Source: an uncultured Selenomonas sp. (lineage in GTDB: Bacteria; Bacillota; Negativicutes; Selenomonadales; Selenomonadaceae). Taken from it: a stretch of 60,528 nucleotides of DNA. This document shows positions 33,218 to 41,118 of the stretch, one piece after another. A program made the translations under genes and the position numbers. Below the pieces are notes generated by a model that was not told where the DNA came from, made no database searches, and saw only the letters and a program-made list of their open reading frames with translations. Position 1 is the stretch's first letter, and every line of letters begins with the position of its first letter. The stretch is taken from the NCBI GenBank assembly GCA_947167105.1, contig CAMVGU010000020.1:1-60528 (forward strand), read 5' to 3'.

Positions 33218-34311
33218 CTCGACACCTCCAAGTCATTATCTATGACCACGATTTCCCGCTCCCCCGGATAAATATCCAGGGACTCGTCCCTCTGTGGCAT
33301 AATGGCGTTCAGTCCGCAGACCTCCGAGGAAATGGCCACCATCTCCTCCGTGCGGCCCACCACCACCGGCCGCAGCTTCTTCGAGTCGCAGCAGGTTAGC
33401 ATGGAGCCGTCCGGCAGCACTCCGATGATGGTATTGGGCCCGTTGATTTCCAGATGGGCCAGGGACTGGCGGATATCAAGCAGTATTTCCCTATCCTCCC
33501 GCTGCTGGATTTCCTCAAAGGGCAGGGGAGTGATGACATGCTTGTAATAGGTGAGGGGCCACTCAAGCTCCCGGTGCACATAGTGGAGGGTATTCAAGAA
33601 GCACTGGGAATCGGATTCAAAGCCGATATAGCCCCGGTGCAGGCGGCTCTGGAACTCCTTGTTCTTTGTATAAAAGGTATTCTCGCCGTTAGCGCACAGG
33701 GTATAGCCCTCCAGGAAAAAGGGATGGGCCGCATAGCGCACAATGTCGTAATTCGTATTCTGGCGGCACTGGGCCACAATGCTCTTGGCCACCAGGCAGC
33801 CATTGTCCTCCCACAGGCGGAAATAGGTGGCAATATCCCTGGGGTCGCCGATTTCCTTCAGGGTCAGCACATCCGGCCAGAAGGAATAGACGTAGCCTGC
33901 CTTGTTCTCCTCCAAAAGCTTTCTGAGAGCCAGGCGGGTATCCAGCAGCAAATCCTCCCGCTGGCGCCGGGTCATCTTCTCCGCATCCTCCGGGAAATCG
34001 TAATTGCGGAAGATGTAGTAAGGCATGGCCTGGATATCCAGCCCCGGCTGCTTGTTGGGCACGGGAATCCACTCAGCCAGCTGGGTGAAGTTGTGGGAGT
34101 CCATATACTCATCCACCAGATTCGCCCCCCGCTGGGTGCAGGCCAGGGACAGCAGCGGCTTGTCCTTGTAGCCGCTGAAGATGCCATACAAATCCTGCAT
34201 GACCATGGCGAAGCCCGAATTATCATGCCCCTCCTGCTGGGGCAGCATCAGATGCAGCGCCCGTGACGGCTGGATGGGGATTTTGCTCTTGATAGAACCG
34301 ATGCGGCACAT
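33205..34311 (-). CDS. Glutamate synthase glutaminase (GATase type II) subunit
   Basis: A 368-residue class-II glutamine amidotransferase. Cys2 directly after the initiator Met is the N-terminal nucleophile (MCRIG), HDNSGFAMVMQD matches the family's HRGxxxxG-like loop, and FLEGYTLCANGE and a late GPNTIIGVLPDGS follow. It supplies ammonia from glutamine to the FMN subunit encoded downstream. First gene of the operon; the ATG follows TAGGAGGGCTTCTT. Promoter and leader are clear upstream. Confidence 0.92.
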   Translation of the reverse strand: MCRIGSIKSKIPIQPSRALHLMLPQQEGHDNSGFAMVMQDLYGIFSGYKDKPLLSLACTQRGANLVDEYMDSHNFTQLAEWIPVPNKQPGLDIQAMPYYIFRNYDFPEDAEKMTRRQREDLLLDTRLALRKLLEENKAGYVYSFWPDVLTLKEIGDPRDIATYFRLWEDNGCLVAKSIVAQCRQNTNYDIVRYAAHPFFLEGYTLCANGENTFYTKNKEFQSRLHRGYIGFESDSQCFLNTLHYVHRELEWPLTYYKHVITPLPFEEIQQREDREILLDIRQSLAHLEINGPNTIIGVLPDGSMLTCCDSKKLRPVVVGRTEEMVAISSEVCGLNAIMPQRDESLDIYPGEREIVVIDNDLEVSRCKQ

Positions 34312-34387
34312 AAGAAGCCCTCCTAGAGTACGCTCAGTAAATACTATGGTTTTCTGGCATAGAAACTATGCGTTTTATTTCTTGATA

Positions 34388-34416
34388 ATTATAGTTAACC
34401 TGTAAACCTTAGTCAA
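34388..34416 (-). promoter_or_regulatory. Promoter of the glutamate synthase operon
   Basis: Minus-strand -35 TTGACT (plus 34411-34416) and perfect -10 TATAAT (plus 34388-34393), 17-bp spacer. The remainder of the 518-bp gap to 34829 contains the 106-bp repeat copy and otherwise no gene; a self-complementary GTATAC-A-GTATAC lies near 34440-34453. Confidence 0.8.
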
Positions 34417-34536
34417 TGGTTTTGAGGGAAAAAGTATAAGTATACAGTATACGAAAGGAATACACTATGCAGTTTTTATTATGGCAGGTTGCTGCACCAC
34501 CCATAAAACATTTATGCTCGCTAACGGGCAAGGCTC

Positions 34537-34642
34537 GTGGTGTTACTTTCTTTGTGTGGACAAAGAAAGTAACCAAAGAAAACCGCCGCCCTTGTTCCCT
34601 TCCCTGGAGAACGAGGGCGGCAGCGCCCATCCCTGGGCGCGG
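34537..34642. repeat. 106-bp structured repeat, right copy
   Basis: Inverse partner of 28957-29062 (two mismatches). Here it lies upstream of both the glutamate synthase operon and the aldo/keto reductase gene. The pair exactly encloses the three-gene glutamate synthase operon and its promoter. Confidence 0.85.
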
Positions 34643-34829
34643 AGTTTGGAGGATCTTTATTTCGGTCTATTGGGAAATAACTCGCGTTTACGAATGTCAG
34701 CCACCCCCTTTGAGAGGGCGGCTTCAACAAGAGGAACAGTTTTTCTTTAAAGAATATAAGCCTTGCAGGAATACTGGGCCTGGGTGAAGAAATCTGCCAA
34801 GGTGGATTTGCAGCAAGGGAGGTTTTGCT

Positions 34830-35945
34830 ATGTATTTGGGAGAGCAAATCAAAAAGCTGGGCTTTGGCCTTATGAGGCTGCCCAAGCAGGGAGAGAAAAT
34901 TGATGTGGAGCAGGTCAAGGTCATGGTTGACAAGTTCCTGGAGGCGGGCTTCACCTACTTTGATACGGCCTGGGCCTATGCCGGCAGTGAGGATGCCATC
35001 AGGGAGGCGCTGGTGGAGCGCTACCCCAGAGAAAAATTCCAGCTGGCCACCAAAAATGCAGCCTGGATAGGCTGCAAGACCAGGGAGGAAGCCATTGAGC
35101 AGTTCAACCTCTCCCTGAAACGCACGGGGGCGGGCTATTTTGACTTTTACCTGCTGCACAACCTGGGGGAGGGCCGCACCAAATTCTTTGACGATTTTGA
35201 TATGTGGGCCTTCGTGCAGAAGAAGAAGGCAGAAGGGCTGATAAAGCATGTGGGCTTTTCCTTCCATTCCACCCCGGAGGAATTGGAGGAAATCCTGAGC
35301 AAGCACCCGGAGATGGAATTTGTCCAGCTGCAAATCAACTACGGGGACTGGGAAAATCCTGCCATCCAGTCCAGGGCCTGCTATGAAGTGGCCAGGCGCC
35401 ACGGCAAGCCCGTTATCATCATGGAGCCGGTCAAGGGCGGCATGCTGGCCAATCCCCCGGAGAGCGTGAAGAAAATCCTTAAGGAAGCGGAACCGGAGAG
35501 CTCCTGCGCTTCCTGGGCCATCCGCTTTGCCGCTGACCTGGAGGGGCTGATCGTAGTGCTCTCGGGCATGAGCAATGTGGAGCAGATGGAAGACAACCTC
35601 TCTTATATGAAGGACTTCGCTGGACTGACGGAAAGCCAGAGGGAGACCATCGGCAAGGCCAGGGAGGCCCTGGCCAGAATTCCCATCATTCCCTGCACCA
35701 CCTGCAACTACTGCGCCAAGGTCTGCCCCAGGGAAATCGGCATTTCCGGCACCTTCACCGCCATGAACTACCTGACCCTGTACAAAGACAAGGCCGCCGC
35801 CCAGCATCAGGAAAACTGGCTGGTGGCCATGCACGGACGCAAAAAGGCCGCAGAGTGCATCAAATGCGGCAAATGCGAGCAGGTATGCCCCCAGCATATA
35901 AGCATCCGCGAGGAACTGGAGAAAGCCAGCGCGACACTGCAATAG
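34830..35945 (+). CDS. Ferredoxin-domain aldo/keto reductase
   Basis: A 371-residue cytoplasmic oxidoreductase. The aldo/keto reductase barrel (about 1-285) shows YFDTAWAY (catalytic Asp and Tyr), LATKN (Lys) and DFYLLHNL (His). The C-terminus adds [4Fe-4S] motifs CTTCNYCAKVCP and CIKCGKCEQVCP (about 290-360). This two-part family is common in anaerobes; the clusters suggest ferredoxin-linked reduction, substrate unknown. The ATG follows AGGGAGGTTTTGCT. Confidence 0.93.
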   Translation: MYLGEQIKKLGFGLMRLPKQGEKIDVEQVKVMVDKFLEAGFTYFDTAWAYAGSEDAIREALVERYPREKFQLATKNAAWIGCKTREEAIEQFNLSLKRTGAGYFDFYLLHNLGEGRTKFFDDFDMWAFVQKKKAEGLIKHVGFSFHSTPEELEEILSKHPEMEFVQLQINYGDWENPAIQSRACYEVARRHGKPVIIMEPVKGGMLANPPESVKKILKEAEPESSCASWAIRFAADLEGLIVVLSGMSNVEQMEDNLSYMKDFAGLTESQRETIGKAREALARIPIIPCTTCNYCAKVCPREIGISGTFTAMNYLTLYKDKAAAQHQENWLVAMHGRKKAAECIKCGKCEQVCPQHISIREELEKASATLQ

Positions 35946-35998
35946 TAGACTATAACAGTTCCTTAATGACATCTCCTTCAAGATAAGGGATTTTTCTT

Positions 35999-36463
35999 TC
36001 ATGAGCATAAGACAAAACGCAGCCCCTCCGTTCCGAGTTTTCCGTTGGCCACAAAACCGCATTTCTCAAGTATTCGCAAAGAAGCGACATTGCTCGCTTC
36101 TGCCTCCGCCTCTACGGACTGTACGTCCTCACGCTTGATAGCCCAGTCAACTAATGCCATGACTGCCTCAGTGGCATAGCCGTGGCTCTCATAGGGCGGG
36201 TAAACACCATAGCCAATTTCCACCACGCCGTCATCGGACAGCCCCTTGAAGCACATATCACCAATAACAGTGTCAGGCTCTCCCTTTAATTTTATGAGCC
36301 ACATGGCATATAGTTCTCTTATCTCCGGGTGTTCCTGTGCCCCCTGCAGCATTTCACCATAGGCTTTTTTCATCTCGGCATCAGTCTCTGCCGCTGCAAT
36401 GAGCTCCATTTCTGCATCACTTGCCAAGGTGATACAAAGCCTGGCAGTTTCGATATTTTCCAT
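35999..36463 (-). CDS. GNAT acetyltransferase (RimJ/RimL type)
   Basis: A 154-residue GNAT-fold protein. The opening ETARLCITLAS, the strand IGDMCFKGLSDDGVVEIGYGV and the acetyl-CoA loop region YESHGYATEAVMALVDWA with NVASLRILEKCGF are typical of RimJ/RimL-like N-acetyltransferases that modify protein N-termini or small amines. It is 3' to a second, unrelated GNAT gene and separated from it by a terminator, so the two may be independently expressed. Start ATG after GGGGAGGTAAAT. Confidence 0.88.
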   Translation of the reverse strand: MENIETARLCITLASDAEMELIAAAETDAEMKKAYGEMLQGAQEHPEIRELYAMWLIKLKGEPDTVIGDMCFKGLSDDGVVEIGYGVYPPYESHGYATEAVMALVDWAIKREDVQSVEAEAEASNVASLRILEKCGFVANGKLGTEGLRFVLCS

Positions 36464-36488
36464 GGATCATTTACCTCCCCAAAAAAAT

Positions 36489-36513
36489 AAGACAGAGCAG
36501 CATGCTCCGTCTT
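36489..36513 (-). terminator. Terminator between the two GNAT genes
   Basis: AAGACGGAGC-ATGCT-GCTCTGTCTT on the minus strand, followed by ATTTTTTT (plus 36481-36488). Confidence 0.8.
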
Positions 36514-36538
36514 ATCCGTGATACTTGCTGTTTGAACT

Positions 36539-37174
36539 TCAGAAAATCTGTCCCGGCAGTACCAGTTTTTCCTTCCTGGGGAAGCCTGCCTCATACCGGG
36601 CGAAATCCTCGGGGTTTTCGTCTGCCACAAAGTAGCATGAGGGAGTAGCGTATACCCCGCTGACGGAATTCAGGCAACCGGGCACAAGCTCCTTACACAA
36701 GAAGAAGGAACTGTCAGCTCCTTCAGACAAGCCATGATAGCGGATTCCCCTCGAGGCAGCAACTACAAAGCCACTCTTGCCATAAAAATCAATATTCCCC
36801 TCGAAGCAGACTGCCTTGCAACCAGCTTCTGCTGCCCGCTCCAGGGAATAGTCCAACAGAATCTTGCCATAGCCCTGCCGCTTCCGCTCAGGAGCAACAC
36901 AGATTGGCCCCATGGTCATAATGGGGAAAATTGTGTCATCATCACATTCAATCTTAGCCCGTACAAAGACATTCTGCCCAATAATCCGCCCGTCCTTTTC
37001 CAGCACGAAATCCAGCTCCGAAACAAACTCCTTTGCTTTCCGCAAATGCCTCAGCACATAATGCTCCACACATCCTGGACGGTAAACATTCCAAAAGCTC
37101 TCCCGCACCAAATTCTCCACAATAGCATAATCTGCTGGCATTTCTCTGCGAATTACACAGTCGTTTTTGTTCAT
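36539..37174 (-). CDS. GNAT N-acetyltransferase
   Basis: A 211-residue GNAT protein. The acetyl-CoA binding motif is GPICVAPERKRQGYGKILLD (R/Q-x-x-G-x-G/A), preceded by the strand DFVLEKDGRIIGQNVF and followed by CFEGNIDFYGKSGFV. The C-terminal about 50 residues are longer than minimal GNATs. The start is placed at 37174 because GGGAGGCAGAAA directly precedes that ATG. Substrate unknown. Confidence 0.9.
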   Translation of the reverse strand: MNKNDCVIRREMPADYAIVENLVRESFWNVYRPGCVEHYVLRHLRKAKEFVSELDFVLEKDGRIIGQNVFVRAKIECDDDTIFPIMTMGPICVAPERKRQGYGKILLDYSLERAAEAGCKAVCFEGNIDFYGKSGFVVAASRGIRYHGLSEGADSSFFLCKELVPGCLNSVSGVYATPSCYFVADENPEDFARYEAGFPRKEKLVLPGQIF

Positions 37175-37358
37175 TTTCTGCCTCCCATAGCAATTTATCA
37201 ATACTGCTAAAGGGCGGGAGACTCACAGTCAGTCATTCCTGCAAGCCTTCCGCTTGCAGAACAGGCTCCAATGCACTCGCAAACTCACGCAAAAAGCATA
37301 CTCCCATCCATAAAAATGTTAAACACTACAGCAAACTATTTGCCGCATCACTGACAGA

Positions 37359-37388
37359 ATTATAACGCTATTCGGTTGTTTTTGTCAA
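37359..37388 (-). promoter_or_regulatory. Promoter of the GNAT gene at 36539-37174
   Basis: Minus-strand -35 TTGACA (plus 37383-37388) and -10 TATAAT (plus 37359-37364), 18-bp spacer. Between this and the start codon I see nothing further. Confidence 0.7.
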
Positions 37389-37412
37389 TCTTTTCCTTAA
37401 GTTTTCGACAGG

Positions 37413-37441
37413 TTGACAAACAATCCCTCAAATGCTAAAGT
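37413..37441 (+). promoter_or_regulatory. thiMED promoter
   Basis: -35 TTGACA at 37413-37418, 17-bp spacer, -10 TAAAGT at 37436-37441, placing the start point just before the riboswitch. Confidence 0.75.
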
Positions 37442-37460
37442 AATGTTCATAAAATTACAT

Positions 37461-37597
37461 ATACGGGAGCTCGCAGACGGGCTGAGAGGAGATTTTACAT
37501 CTCGACCGTAAGGAACTGTAGCGAAATAAACAAGATGTCTTGTTTGTGAGTCTACAGTTCCTAAACCTGATTTGGATAATGCCAACGTAGGGAAGCA
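37461..37597 (+). ncRNA. TPP riboswitch (THI element)
   Basis: Both conserved halves are present: ACGGGAGC...CGGGCTGAGAGGAG and ACCTGATTTGGATAATGCC followed by AACGTAGGGAAGC. Between them the variable P3 arm is long: an 11-bp stem (37511-37521 with 37552-37562) capped by a second possible 7-bp stem (37528-37534 with 37539-37545). It should sense thiamine pyrophosphate and control thiMED through the terminator that follows. Confidence 0.95.
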
Positions 37598-37609
37598 AGG
37601 GAAACGCGA

Positions 37610-37635
37610 GGACTATCCGATGGGTAGTCCTTTTT
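37610..37635 (+). terminator. Riboswitch-controlled terminator
   Basis: GGACTATCC-GAT-GGGTAGTCC (one G-U pair) followed by TTTTTG, 13 nt after the aptamer. Transcription termination is the expected OFF state with TPP bound. Confidence 0.85.
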
Positions 37636-37667
37636 GTTTTGGTTTTTACACAGAATAAGGAGGCACC

Positions 37668-38489
37668 ATGGAAAGAGAAATAGCGGCGGCCTGGGACAGG
37701 GTGCGGGAGGCAGGGCCCCTGATCCACCACATTACCAACTATGTCACTGTCAATGACGTGGCCAACATCACCCTGGCGGCAGGAGCCAGCCCCATTATGG
37801 CGGACTGCCCGGAGGAAGTCGCCGAGATTACCGCCCTCAGCAACGGCCTGTGCCTGAATATCGGCACCCTGAACGAAAGAACCCTCGGCTCCATGAAGCT
37901 AGCGGCTGAGGAAGCTGCCAGGCTGAAGCACCCCCTGCTGCTGGACCCCGTGGGGGCAGGGGCCAGCGCCCTCAGAAGCAGGGCCGCAAAGGAGATTATG
38001 GCAGCGGGCCAGGTCACGGCCATCCGGGGCAATGTCTCAGAAATCAAGAGCCTGCTGGCGGAGACGAGCCATGTCCGGGGCGTGGATGCGGGGGACGATC
38101 TGACGGACAACAGGGAGGCCGCCGCCCGCTGGGCCATGGCTGCCGCCGCAAAACTTGGGGCTGTAGTTGCGGTGACGGGAGCCGTAGACCTGGTGGCAGA
38201 TGCCACCCACTGCTTTGCCATCAGTAATGGACGGGCGGAAATGAGCCGCATCACCGGCACAGGCTGCCAGTGCTCGACCCTGGCAGCCGCAAGCCTGGCG
38301 GCAGGCAGCGAGCCTTTGACAGCCACAGCCGCCGCCGTCATGGCCATGGGACTGGCAGGGGAAATTGCCTATGAGCACCTGCAGCCCTGGGAGGGAAATG
38401 CCACTTACCGCAACCGCATTATAGATGCCATTTATCATCTGCAAGGCCAGGACCTTGCCACGGGAGCCCGCTATGAGATATACGAATGA
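37668..38489 (+). CDS. thiM: Hydroxyethylthiazole kinase ThiM
   Basis: Phosphorylates 4-methyl-5-(2-hydroxyethyl)thiazole in thiamine salvage. 273 residues. Diagnostic blocks: PLIHHITNYVTVNDVANI, GASPIMADCPEEV, LLDPVGAGAS, AIRGNVSEI and the catalytic-loop TGTGCQCSTLAA (Cys in the active-site loop). GGAGGCACC precedes the ATG. It is controlled by the upstream TPP riboswitch and overlaps thiE by 17 nt. Confidence 0.96.
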   Translation: MEREIAAAWDRVREAGPLIHHITNYVTVNDVANITLAAGASPIMADCPEEVAEITALSNGLCLNIGTLNERTLGSMKLAAEEAARLKHPLLLDPVGAGASALRSRAAKEIMAAGQVTAIRGNVSEIKSLLAETSHVRGVDAGDDLTDNREAAARWAMAAAAKLGAVVAVTGAVDLVADATHCFAISNGRAEMSRITGTGCQCSTLAAASLAAGSEPLTATAAAVMAMGLAGEIAYEHLQPWEGNATYRNRIIDAIYHLQGQDLATGARYEIYE

Positions 38490-39125
38490 TTTGCAAGGGG
38501 CCCTGCGGCTCTACGCCGTCACCGACCGCCGCTACGGCTCCGGCACCCTTGGGGCAAGGGTGGAACAGGCCCTGCAGGGGGGCGTCACCCTCCTGCAGCT
38601 GCGGGAAAAGGAACTGCCCCAGGAGGACTTTATCAGGGAGACCAGGGAAATCGGCAGGCTCACCGCCGCCTACGGAGTGCCCCTCATCGTCAATGACTGC
38701 CTGGCAGCCGCCCTGTGCCCGGAGGCTGCGGGGCTGCATATCGGCCAGAAGGATATGGAAGCCGCCGCTGCCAGAAAAGCTCTGGGGCCGGAGAAAATCC
38801 TGGGAGTATCCGCAGCAAGCATAGAGGAAGCCCTGGCAGCGGAAACGGCAGGGGCAGACTATCTGGGGGTGGGAGCCATCTTCCCCACGGCCACCAAAAA
38901 AGATGCCCGTGCGGTCAGCCCCGAGGAACTTGCCGCCATCTGCCGAGCCGTCAAAATCCCCGTGGTGGCCATAGGGGGCCTTAACGCGGAGAACCTGCCC
39001 CGGCTCAGAGGCACCGGCATCGCAGGGGCAGCGGTGGTATCCGCCCTCTTTGCCGCCCCGGATATAAAGGAAGCTGCCGCCCTGCTGCGGCGGCAGATAG
39101 ATGAAATCATAGGAGGTATCGCCTG

Positions 39126-39126
<1 letters not shown>
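38473..39126 (+). CDS. thiE: Thiamine phosphate synthase ThiE
   Basis: Joins HMP-PP and thiazole phosphate to thiamine phosphate. 217 residues. ThiE signatures visible: [59 protein letters not shown] and VVAIGGL. The start is set at 38473 inside the end of thiM (AGATATACG context, [18 protein letters not shown]), fitting family length; an upstream in-frame ATG would add 16 residues unlike the family. It shares one base with the thiD start. Confidence 0.95.
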
Positions 39127-39930
<804 letters not shown>

Positions 39931-39932
<2 letters not shown>

Positions 39933-39977
39933 AAAAAGCTGGCAGACGCTTCCAATGTGCATCTGCCAACTTTTTTA
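39931..39977 (+). terminator. thiMED terminator
   Basis: TGGCAGA and TCTGCCA arms with flanking A-run and T-run; it also faces the convergent small gene that ends at 39986. Confidence 0.8.
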
Positions 39978-39985
39978 TTTTTTCT

Positions 39986-40186
39986 TCAATTACGGGCTGA
40001 ATCTTCCCCGTCGTACCAGCAGCAGCCGCCGCCCCGGTAGCCGTTCCCCCGGTGGCCGTAGCAGTAGCCATAGCCGCCGCGGTTCTGGAAGCTGCTGTCT
40101 CCGTTATCCCCCGACCCTGCGGCAAAGGCAGGCACAGCGGATACCATCATAAGGGCGAGAGCCAAACCGGCGATTTTCTTTTTCAT
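39986..40186 (-). CDS. Small secreted Gly/Tyr/Cys/His-rich protein
   Basis: 66 residues. A Sec signal peptide (MKKKIAGLALALMMVSAVPAFA) is followed by a mature part of about 44 residues with repeated glycine, tyrosine and arginine, three cysteines (GYCYGHRGN, GGGCCWYDGED) and a histidine. No known domain. The composition suggests a metal-binding or cell-surface peptide. GGAGGAATTGACA precedes the ATG. It is divergent from the two-component system at 40429-42704, whose sensor has a His/Met-rich loop, so it may be a target gene (inference). Confidence 0.7.
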   Translation of the reverse strand: MKKKIAGLALALMMVSAVPAFAAGSGDNGDSSFQNRGGYGYCYGHRGNGYRGGGCCWYDGEDSARN

Positions 40187-40237
40187 TGTCAATTCCTCCC
40201 TGCATGTGTACTGGCGAACTGTAGATTGCCATTCCCC

Positions 40238-40282
40238 CCACCACCGCTTTCGCGGTCCCCCGCCCCCGAGGGGGCGGACTTG
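40238..40282. repeat. Dispersed intergenic palindromic repeat, copy 6
   Basis: CCACCACCGCTTTCGCGG followed by complementary C-run and GGGGGCGGACTTG arms; same family as 4158-4204. Confidence 0.7.
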
Positions 40283-40428
40283 TACGCCAGTATAGCTCGT
40301 TTTTTCTTTACGGGGTATATTATGCCATAGCTTTGTGTCAAAAGTATGTCATGGAGAAAAAAATTCTCCTTCACAATCTTGACACAAATATCTGGTATTA
40401 TTATGGAAAAGGATAGGAGGAATGCCCT

Positions 40429-41118
40429 ATGCCCAGACTGCTGATTGCCGATGACAACGAGGCCATCACGGAGATACTCACGGCTTTTGCCGAAAATGAG
40501 GGCTATGAGACGGTGGTGGCTGCCGATGGGGAGGAAACCCTGCAGAAGTTCTTTGCCCAGGACTTCGACGCCCTGCTGCTGGATGTGATGATGCCCAAGA
40601 AGGACGGCTTCGCCGTCTGCCGGGAAATCCGCGCCCGCTCCAATGTGCCCATCCTCATGGTGACGGCCAGGGGAGACGACTATGACCGCATCATGGGGCT
40701 GGATATCGGCGCCGACGATTACATAGTGAAGCCCTTTTCCCCTGCCGAGGTCATGGCCAGACTCCGGGCGGTAATGCGGCGGCTGGAGCGGAGTGGCAAG
40801 GATTCCCACGGACACGGCCTGACCTGGGGGAAGCTGCATCTGGAGGAGGACAGTTGCCGCGCCCTGCTCTCCGGCCATATCATCCCCCTGACCCGGAAGG
40901 AATTCGACCTCCTGTGGCTCCTGATGGAGAACAGGGGCCGGGCCTTTTCCAGGGAGCAGCTTCTGGATAGCCTCTGGGGCTATGACTACACGGGGGATAC
41001 CCGCACCGTGGACACCCATATCAAAAGGCTCCGGGCCAAGCTTGGGGCAGTGCCCCACCCGGACTGGCAGATCAAGACCCTCTGGGGAGTGGGCTACGCC
41101 TTTGAGGTGCTGCCATGA
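40429..41118 (+). CDS. OmpR-family response regulator
   Basis: A 229-residue regulator. The receiver domain (1-118) has acidic DDN at 8-10, phosphoacceptor Asp52 in LLDVMMP, T in MVTAR and Lys in YIVKPF. The winged-helix effector domain (about 128-228) has PLTRKEFDLLWLLMENRG and VDTHIKRLRAKLG. It pairs with the downstream kinase (4-nt ATGA overlap). TTGACA upstream at about 40378 gives a likely promoter, and AGGAGGAATGCCCT precedes the ATG. Confidence 0.95.
   Translation: MPRLLIADDNEAITEILTAFAENEGYETVVAADGEETLQKFFAQDFDALLLDVMMPKKDGFAVCREIRARSNVPILMVTARGDDYDRIMGLDIGADDYIVKPFSPAEVMARLRAVMRRLERSGKDSHGHGLTWGKLHLEEDSCRALLSGHIIPLTRKEFDLLWLLMENRGRAFSREQLLDSLWGYDYTGDTRTVDTHIKRLRAKLGAVPHPDWQIKTLWGVGYAFEVLP

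Noticed and set aside
34521..36062. 513-codon minus-strand frame opposite the aldo/keto reductase
   Set aside because: It overlaps the structured repeat and the whole reductase gene; no start signal or domain.
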